Assembly: GCA_028752905.1 (NCBI GenBank)
Contig: JAQNBH010000127.1
Coordinates: forward strand, 1-64,000
DNA length: 64,000 bases
Reading direction: 5' to 3'
Origin: Cladorhizidae sp. MBARI D1340-BT2
Lineage: Eukaryota > Porifera > Demospongiae > Poecilosclerida > Cladorhizidae
Below are positions 56,600 through 64,000 of this stretch, piece after piece; position 1 is the stretch's first letter; every line of letters starts with the position of its first letter. The notes beneath the pieces were generated by a model. The model had not been told where the DNA came from. It made no database searches and saw only the letters and a list, made by a program, of their open reading frames with translations. A program made the translations under genes and the position numbers.

Positions 56600-57581
56600 G
56601 AGGACAAACACTCCACCAACACCTCACTGGGTCGGGGCAGGTTGACAATAGCTCTATGAGGACACACACTCCACCAACAACTCAATGGGTGTGGGCAGGT
56701 TGACAATAGCTCTATGAGGACACACACTCCACCAACACCTCACTTGGTGGGGGCAGGTTGACAATAGCTATATGAGGACACACACTCCACCAACACCTCA
56801 CTGGGTGTGGGCAGGTTGACAATAGCTCTATGAGGACACACACTCCACCAACACTTCACTGGGTGGAGGCAGGTTGACAATAGCTCTATGAGGACACACA
56901 CTCCACCAACACCTCACTGGGTGGAGGCAGGTTGACAATAGCTCTATGAGGATACACACTCCACCAACACCTCACTGGGTGGAGGCAGATTGACAATAGC
57001 TCTATGAGGAGACACACTCCACCAACACCTCACTGGGTGGGGGTAGGTTGACAATAGCTCTATGAGGACACACACTCCACCAACACCTCACTGGGTGGAG
57101 GCAGGTTGACAATAGCTCTATGAGGACACACACTCCACCAACACCTCACTGGGAGGAGGCACGTTGACAATAGCTCTATGAGGACACACACTCCACCAAT
57201 ACCTCACTGGGTGGAGGCAGGTTGACAATAGCTCTATGAGGACACACTCCACCAACACCTCACTGGGTGGAGGCAGGTTGACAATAGCTCTATGAGGACA
57301 CACACTCCACCAACACCTCACTGGGTGGAGGCAGGTTGACAATAGCTCTATGAGGACACACTCCACCAACACCTCACTGGGTGGAGGCAGGTTGACAATA
57401 GCTCTATGAGGACACACACTCCACCAACACCTCACTGGGTGGGGGCAGGTTGACAATAGCTCTATGAGGACACACACTCCACCAACACCGCACTGGGTGT
57501 GGGCAGGTTGACAATAGCTCTATGAGGACACACACTCCACCAACACCTCACTGGGTGGAGGCAGGTTGACAATAGCTCTAT
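56600..57581 (+). repeat. 17-monomer duplication in E3, unit 1 (982 bp)
   Basis: Repeats directly at 57582 with offset 982 bp, equal to 17 monomers minus 4 bp for two 56-bp monomers. Runs from the ACAAACACTCC monomer through GTCGG (56631), CAACTCAATGGG, CTATATGAGG, GAGGATACAC, GAGGAGACAC, CTGGGAGGAGG, CAATACC (57197) and CACCGCAC (57487). Confidence 0.9.
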
Positions 57582-58563
57582 GAGGACAAACACTCCACCA
57601 ACACCTCACTGGGTCGGGGCAGGTTGACAATAGCTCTATGAGGACACACACTCCACCAACAACTCAATGGGTGTGGGCAGGTTGACAATAGCTCTATGAG
57701 GACACACACTCCACCAACACCTCACTTGGTGGGGGCAGGTTGACAATAGCTATATGAGGACACACACTCCACCAACACCTCACTGGGTGTGGGCAGGTTG
57801 ACAATAGCTCTATGAGGACACACACTCCACCAACACTTCACTGGGTGGAGGCAGGTTGACAATAGCTCTATGAGGACACACACTCCACCAACACCTCACT
57901 GGGTGGAGGCAGGTTGACAATAGCTCTATGAGGATACACACTCCACCAACACCTCACTGGGTGGAGGCAGATTGACAATAGCTCTATGAGGAGACACACT
58001 CCACCAACACCTCACTGGGTGGGGGTAGGTTGACAATAGCTCTATGAGGACACACACTCCACCAACACCTCACTGGGTGGAGGCAGGTTGACAATAGCTC
58101 TATGAGGACACACACTCCACCAACACCTCACTGGGAGGAGGCACGTTGACAATAGCTCTATGAGGACACACACTCCACCAATACCTCACTGGGTGGAGGC
58201 AGGTTGACAATAGCTCTATGAGGACACACTCCACCAACACCTCACTGGGTGGAGGCAGGTTGACAATAGCTCTATGAGGACACACACTCCACCAACACCT
58301 CACTGGGTGGAGGCAGGTTGACAATAGCTCTATGAGGACACACTCCACCAACACCTCACTGGGTGGAGGCAGGTTGACAATAGCTCTATGAGGACACACA
58401 CTCCACCAACACCTCACTGGGTGGGGGCAGGTTGACAATAGCTCTATGAGGACACACACTCCACCAACACCGCACTGGGTGTGGGCAGGTTGACAATAGC
58501 TCTATGAGGACACACACTCCACAAACACTTCACTGGGTGGAGGCAGGTTGACAATAGCTCTAT
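57582..58563 (+). repeat. 17-monomer duplication in E3, unit 2 (982 bp)
   Basis: Second unit with the same marker order, CAATACC at 58179 and CACCGCAC at 58469. It is followed by the ACAAACACTTC monomer that also follows CACCGCAC in E1 and E2. Unit 2 therefore keeps the original right flank and unit 1 ends at the new junction (about 57515-57560). Confidence 0.9.
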
Positions 58564-59960
58564 GAGGACACACACTCCACCAACACCTCACTGGGTGTGG
58601 GCAGGTTGACAATAGCTCTATGAGGACACACACTCCACCAACACCTCACTGGGTGGGGGCAGGTTGACAATAGCTCTATGAGGACACACACTCCACCAAC
58701 ACCTCACTGGATGGAGGCAGGTTGACAATAGCTCTATGAGGACACACACTCCACCAACACCTCACTGGGTGGAGGCAGGTTAACAATAGCTCTATGAGGA
58801 CACACACTCCACCAACACCTCACTGGGTGGGGGCATGTTGACAATAGCTCTATGAGGACACACACTCCACCAACACCTCACTGGGTGGGGGCAGGTTGAC
58901 AATAGCTCTATGAGGACACACACTCCACCAACACCTCACTGGGTGGAGGCAGGTTGACAATAGCTCTATGAGGACACACACTCCACCAACACCTCACTGG
59001 GTGGAGGCAGGTTGACAATAGCTCTATGAGGACACACACTCCACCAACACCTCACTGGGTGTGGGCAGGTTGACAATAGCTCTATGAGGACACACACTCC
59101 ACCAACACTTCACTGGGTGGAGGCAGGTTGACAATAGCTCTATGAGGACACACACTCCACCAACACCTCACTGGGTCGGGGCAGGTTGACAATAGCTCTA
59201 TGAGGACACACACTCCACCAACAACTCAATGGGTGTGGGCAGGTTGACAATAGCTCTATGAGGACACACACTCCACCAACACCTCACTGGGTGTGGGCAG
59301 GTTGACAATAGCTCTATGAGGACACACACTCCACCAACACTTCACTGGGTGGAGGCAGGTTGACAATAGCTCTATGAGGACACACACTCCACCAACACCT
59401 CACTGGGTGGAGGCAGGTTGACAATAGCTCTATGAGGACACACACTCCACCAACACCTCACTGGGTGGAGGCAGATTGACAATAGCTCTATGAGGACACA
59501 CACTCCACCTACACCTCACTGGGTGGGGGCAGGTTGACAATAGCTCTATGAGGACACACACTCCACCAACACCTCACTGGATGGAGGCAGGTTGACAATA
59601 GCTCTATGAGGACACACACTCCACCAACACCTCACTGGGTGGGGGCATGTTGACAATAGCTCTATGAGGACACACACTCCACCAACACCTCACTGGGTGG
59701 GGGCAGGTTGACAATAGCTCTATGAGGACACACACTCCACCAACACCTCACTGGATGGAGGCAGGTTGACAATAGCTCTATGAGGACACACACTCCACCA
59801 ACACCTCACTGGGTGGGGGCATGTTGACAATAGCTCTATGAGGACACACACTCCACCAACACCTCACTGGGTGGGGGCATGTTGACAATAGCTCTATGAG
59901 GACACACACTCCACCAACACCTCACTGGGTGGAGGCAGGTTGACAATAGCTCTATGAGGA

Positions 59961-59976
59961 CACACACTCTCACCAA
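59961..59976 (+). other. 59-bp monomer with CTCTCACC
   Basis: CACTCTCACCAAC replaces CACTCCACCAAC, one extra base within the left hairpin arm. It is private to this site and explains the +1 in the 929-bp and 2433-bp marker distances nearby. Confidence 0.85.
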
Positions 59977-60103
59977 CACCTCACTGGGTGGAGGCAGGTT
60001 GACAATAGCTCTATGAGGACACACACTCCACCAACACCTCACTGGGTGTGGGCAGGTTGACAATAGCTCTATGAGGACACACACTCCACCAACACCTCAC
60101 TGG

Positions 60104-61000
60104 GTCGGGGCAGGTTGACAATAGCTCTATGAGGACACACACTCCACCAACAACTCAATGGGTGTGGGCAGGTTGACAATAGCTCTATGAGGACACACAC
60201 TCCACCAACACCTCACTTGGTGGGGGCAGGTTGACAATAGCTATATGAGGACACACACTCCACCAACACCTCACTGGGTGTGGGCAGGTTGACAATAGCT
60301 CTATGAGGACACACACTCCACCAACACTTCACTGGGTGGAGGCAGGTTGACAATAGCTCTATGAGGACACACACTCCACCAACACCTCACTGGGTGGAGG
60401 CAGATTGACAATAGCTCTATGAGGACACACACTCCACCAACACCTCACTGGGTGGGGGTAGGTTGACAATAGCTCTATGAGGACACACACTCCACCAACA
60501 CCTCACTGGGTGGAGGCAGGTTGACAATAGCTCTATGAGGACACACACTCCACCAACACCTCACTGGGTGGAGGCACGTTGACAATAGCTCTATGAGGAC
60601 ACACACTCCACCAATACCTCACTGGGTGGAGGCAGGTTGACAATAGCTCTATGAGGACACACTCCACCAACACCTCACTGGGTGGAGGCAGGTTGACAAT
60701 AGCTCTATGAGGACACACACTCCACCAACACCTCACTGGGTGGAGGCAGGTTGACAATAGCTCTATGAGGACACACTCCACCAACACCTCACAGGGTGGA
60801 GGCAGGTTGACAATAGCTCTATGAGGACACACACTCCACCAACACCTCACTGGGTGGGGGCAGGTTGACAATAGCTCTATGAGGACACACACTCCACCAA
60901 CACCGCACTGGGTGTGGGCAGGTTGACAATAGCTCTATGAGGACACACACTCCACAAACACTTCACTGGGTGGAGGCATGTTGACAATAGCTCTATGAGG
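60104..61000 (+). repeat. E-like tail with a CAATACC cassette
   Basis: About 15 monomers continuing the E order: CAACTCAATGGG, CTATATGAGG, GGGGGTAGG, CAATACC (60612), two 56-bp monomers and CACCGCAC (60901). It lacks the GAGGATACAC and GAGGAGACAC variants, has GGGTGGAGGCACG where E has GGGAGGAGGCACG, and has CTCACAGGG near 60788. It looks like an earlier or partly converted E copy. Offset from the previous cassette is 2433 bp, 42 monomers minus 3. Confidence 0.8.
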
Positions 61001-64000
61001 ACACACACTCCACCAACACCTCACTGGGTGGAGGCAGGTTGACAATAGCTCTATGAGGACACACACTCCACCAACACCTCACTGGGTGTGGGCAGGTTGA
61101 CAATAGCTCTATGAGGACACACACTCTACCAACACCTCACTGGGTGGAGGCAGGTTGACAATAGCTCTATGAGGACACACACTCCACCAACACCTCACAG
61201 GGTGGAGGCAGGTTGACAATAGCTCTATGAGGACACACACTCCACCAACACCTCACTGGGTGGAGGCAGGTTGACAATAGCTCTATGAGGACACACACTC
61301 CACCAACACCTCACTGGGTGGGGGCACGTTGACAATAGCTCTATGAGGACACACACTCCACCAACACCTCACTGGGTGGAGGCAGGTTGACAATAGCTCT
61401 ATGAGGACACACACTCCACCAACACCTCACTAGGTGGGGGCAGGTTGACAATAGCTCTATGAGGACACACACTCCACCAACACCTCACTGGGTGGGGGCA
61501 TGTTGACAATAGCTCTATGAGGACACACACACCACCAACACCTCACTGGTTGGAGGCAGGTTGACAATAGCTCTATGAGGACACACACTCCACCAACACC
61601 TCACTGGGTGTGGGCAGGTTGACAATAGCTCTATGAGGACACGCACTCCACCAACACCTCACTGGGTGTGGGCAGGTTGACAATAGCTCTATGAGGACAC
61701 ACACTCCACCAACACTTCACTGGGTGGAGGCAGGTTGACAATAGCTCTATGAGGACACACACTCCACCAACACCTCACTGGGTGGAGGCAGGTTGACAAT
61801 AGCTCTATGAGGACACACACACCACCAACACCTCACTGGGTGTGGGCAGGTTGACAATAGCTCTATGAGGACACACACTCCACCAACACTTCACTGGGTG
61901 GGGGCAGGTTGACAATAGCTCTATGAGTACACACACTCCACCAACACCTCACTGGGTGGAGGCAGGTTGACAATAGCTCTATGAGGACACACACTCCACC
62001 AACAACTCAATGGGTGTGGGCAGGTTGACAATAGCTCTATGAGGACACACACTCCACCAACACCTCACTTGGTGGGGGCAGGTTGACAATAGCTCTATGA
62101 GGACACACACTCCACCAACACCTCACTAGGTTGAGGCAGGTTGACAATAGCTCTATGAGGACACACACTCTACCAACACCTCACTGGGTGGAGGCAGGTT
62201 GACAATAGCTCTATGAGGACACACACTCCACCAACACCTCACTGGGTGGAGGCAGGTTGACAATAGCTCTATGAGGACACACACTCCACCAACACCTCAT
62301 TGGGTGGAGGCAGGTTGACAATAGCTCTATGAGGACACACACTCCACCAACACCTCACTGGGTGGAGGCAGGTTGACAATAGCTCTATGAGGACACACAC
62401 TCCACCAACACCTCACTGGGTGTGGGCAGGTTGACAATAGCTCTATGAGGACACACACTCCACCAACACCTCACTGGGTGTGGGCAGGTTGACAATAGCT
62501 CTATGAGGACACACACTCCACCAACACCTCACTGGGTGGAGGCAGGTTGACAATAGCTCTATGAGGACACACACTCCACCAACACCTCACTGGGTGGGGG
62601 CAGGTTGACAATAGCTCTATGAGGACACACACTCCACCAACACCTCACTGGGTGGAGGCAGGTTGACAATAGCTCTATGAGGACACACACTCCACCAACA
62701 CCTCACTGGGTGGAGGCAGGTTGACAATAGCTCTATGAGGACACACACTCCACCAACACCTCACTGGGTGGAGGCAGGTTGACAATAGCTCTATGAGGAC
62801 ACACACTCCACCAACACCTCACTGGGTGTGGGCAGGTTGACAATAGCTCTATGAGGACACACACTCCACCAACACCTCACTGGGTGTGGGCAGGTTGACA
62901 ATAGCTCTATGAGGACACACACTCCACCAACACCTCACTGGGTGGAGGCAGGTTGACAATAGCTCTATGAGGACACACACTCCACCAACACCTCACTGGG
63001 TGGGGGCAGGTTGACAATAGCTCTATGAGGACACACACTCCACCAACACCTCACTGGGTGGAGGCAGGTTGACAATAGCTCTATGAGGACACACACTCCA
63101 CCAACACCTCACTGGGTGGAGGCAGGTTGACAATAGCTCTATGAGGACACACACTCCACCAACACCTCACTGGGTGGAGGCAGGTTGACAATAGCTCTAT
63201 GAGGACACACACTCCACCAACACCTCACTGGGTGTGGGCAGGTTGACAATAGCTCTATGAGGACACACAATCCACCAACACCTCACTGGGTGTGGGCAGG
63301 TTGACAATAGCTCTGAGGACACACACTCCACCAACACCTCACTGGGTGGAGGCAGGTTGACAATAGCTCTATGAGGACACACACTCCACCAACACCTCAC
63401 TGGGTGGGGGCAGGTTGACAATAGCTCTATGAGGACACACACTCCACCAACACCTCACTGGGTGGAGGCAGGTTGACAATAGCTCTATGAGGACACACAC
63501 TCCACCAACACCTCACTGGGTGGATGCAAGTTGACAATAGCTCTATGAGGACACACACTCCACCAACACCTCACTGGGTGGAGGCAGATTGACAATAGCT
63601 CTATGAGGACACACACTCCACCAACACCTCACTGGGTGGGGGCAGGTTGACAATAGCTCTATGAGGACACACACTCCACCAACACCTCACTGGGTGGAAG
63701 CAGGTTGACAATAGCTCTATGAGGACACACACTCCACCAACACCTCACTGGGTGGAGGCAGGTTGACAATAGCTCTATGAGGACACACACTCCACCAACA
63801 CCTCACTGGGTGGAGGCAGGTTGACAATAGCTCTATGAGGACACACACTCCACCAACACCTCACTGGGTGGAGGCAGGTTGACAATAGCTCTATGAGGAC
63901 ACACACTCCACCAACACCTCACTGGGTGGAGGCAGGTTGACAATAGCTCTATGAGGACACACAATCCACCAACACCTCACTTGGTGTGGGCAGGTTGACA
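61001..64000 (+). repeat. Right-hand mosaic section with M, D and G markers
   Basis: About 52 monomers, all 58 bp except one 55-bp monomer (CTCTGAGG at 63312, three bases short). Order: M module (61322-61530, with GGGGGCATG and CTGGTTGGAGG variants), D-like markers CAACTCAATGGG and CACTAGGTTGAGG (about 62127) without the CACGTTTACA monomer, then a G module starting at 63522. The module's ACAATCC and CACTTGGTGTGG monomer is the last one in the window. The array is cut there with no sign of an end. Confidence 0.8.

Larger units (their letters stand above)
54311..60103 (+). repeat. Higher-order repeat E, copy 3 (expanded)
   Basis: Begins with the same GTCGG, GGTTCACAATAG, CTTCATTGGG series. GTCGG markers at 55413, 56631, 57613, 59175 and 60104 show that the central part is present more than once: 1218 bp separates the first two and 982 bp the next two, before the conserved 1562-bp step. 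It contains the 17-monomer duplication at 56600-58563. Compared with copy 2 it lacks one monomer near 59500 (the GGGGGTAGG monomer before CCACCTACACC). Confidence 0.84.
1..64000 (+). repeat. 58-bp satellite/minisatellite array filling the window
   Basis: A 58-bp monomer repeats head to tail from the first to the last base, always in the same orientation, with no unique DNA between copies. Taking ACAATAGCTC as position 1, key segments are ATGAGG (12-17), (AC)4 (18-25), CTCCACC (25-31), the loop AACACCTCACTG (32-43), GGTGGAG (44-50) and CAGGTTG (52-58). Copies differ mostly at positions 48-49 (GA, TG or GG). Length variants are rare: 50, 55, 56, 57, 59, 60, 62, 63, 64 and 65 bp. Base composition of the consensus is A17 C17 G14 T10, with no CpG. 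Long satellite arrays of this kind are known from eukaryotes; the specific family and species are not recognised. No coding, RNA or mobile-element signal interrupts it, so every stretch between the sub-features below is also plain array. Confidence 0.98.

Noticed and set aside
6456..63442. Minus-strand open reading frames of 62 to 119 codons with repeats such as CPHRAIVNL and LPPPSEVLVE
   Set aside because: They use GTG or TTG starts, occur only where odd-length monomers reset the frame, end at the same TAG in the repeat, and have no separate coding signal. They are a by-product of the tandem array.
1..64000. CRISPR array
   Set aside because: The repeats touch each other with no unique spacers, and no cas genes are present.
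1..64000. Plus-strand mini-frame of 15 codons (MRTHTPPTPHWVEAG) starting at the ATG in each monomer
   Set aside because: It is present in every monomer by repetition alone, ends at the monomer border, and has no upstream signal or conservation apart from the DNA repeat itself.
1..64000. Bacterial -35 box TTGACA in every monomer
   Set aside because: At a 17-bp spacing the matching hexamer is CACACT, not a -10 box, and the array is not bacterial in character.
1..64000. AC microsatellite
   Set aside because: The (AC)4 tract is only 8 bp and is part of the monomer. It explains the 56-bp monomers by slippage but is not a separate repeat locus.
1..64000. Telomeric repeat, rRNA spacer, tRNA or rRNA gene
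   Set aside because: No TTAGGG-type run, no conserved RNA gene boxes and no non-repeat sequence of any length were found.
1..64000. Coding repeat such as a mucin- or collagen-like domain
   Set aside because: A 58-bp period cannot keep a reading frame, and all plus-strand frames hit TGA or TAG within two monomers.

Overview
The whole 64,000-base window is one uninterrupted, head-to-tail tandem array of a 58-bp monomer (about 1,100 copies). Both window edges fall inside the array, so its true size and flanks are not visible. I see no gene, RNA gene, transposon, CRISPR array or unique spacer anywhere, and no inverted block. Such a long homogeneous array is typical of eukaryotic satellite or mega-minisatellite DNA (subtelomeric, pericentromeric or a large VNTR) and not of bacterial or viral genomes. 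The consensus monomer has 31 G+C out of 58 (53%) and contains no CpG, which fits a CpG-depleted, methylating genome. I do not recognise the monomer as a named satellite and cannot name the species.

Monomer anatomy, counting from ACAATAGCTC as position 1: an (AC)4 tract at 18-25 inside a G-free stretch (18-42), a 7-bp inverted repeat (CTCCACC at 25-31, GGTGGAG at 44-50, 12-nt loop), and a G-rich tail (43-58, 10 G of 16). Most substitutions fall at positions 48-49, which take three main states (GA, TG, GG). Rarer private variants and indels act as markers and reveal large higher-order repeats (HORs).

Layout. (1) 1-12310: HOR family A, a roughly 5-kb unit present about 2.2 times; the first copy also carries an internal 29-monomer duplication. 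(2) 12311-13981: unphased mosaic. (3) 13982-20740: family B, two copies, offset 3418 bp (59 monomers), marked by a 50-bp and a 63-bp monomer. (4) 19131-23648: family C, an exact-length 2259-bp (39-monomer) tandem duplication overlapping the end of B. (5) 23649-42660: family D, with an indel-rich block F, a 16-monomer duplication and a 4866-bp (84-monomer) tandem duplication at 30440-40171. (6) 42661-60103: family E, unit about 4.8 kb, with one truncated and one expanded copy and an internal 982-bp (17-monomer) duplication. (7) 60104-64000: mosaic that returns to markers of the left half of the window.

No genes work together here. The interest lies in the array's evolutionary record: nested duplications whose lengths are whole numbers of monomers, a single indel hotspot in the monomer, marker cassettes shared across the full 64 kb, and possible DNA secondary structure repeated about a thousand times on one strand. 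The open reading frames up to 119 codons on the minus strand are frame-shift by-products of 2-bp shorter monomers and are not annotated as genes.
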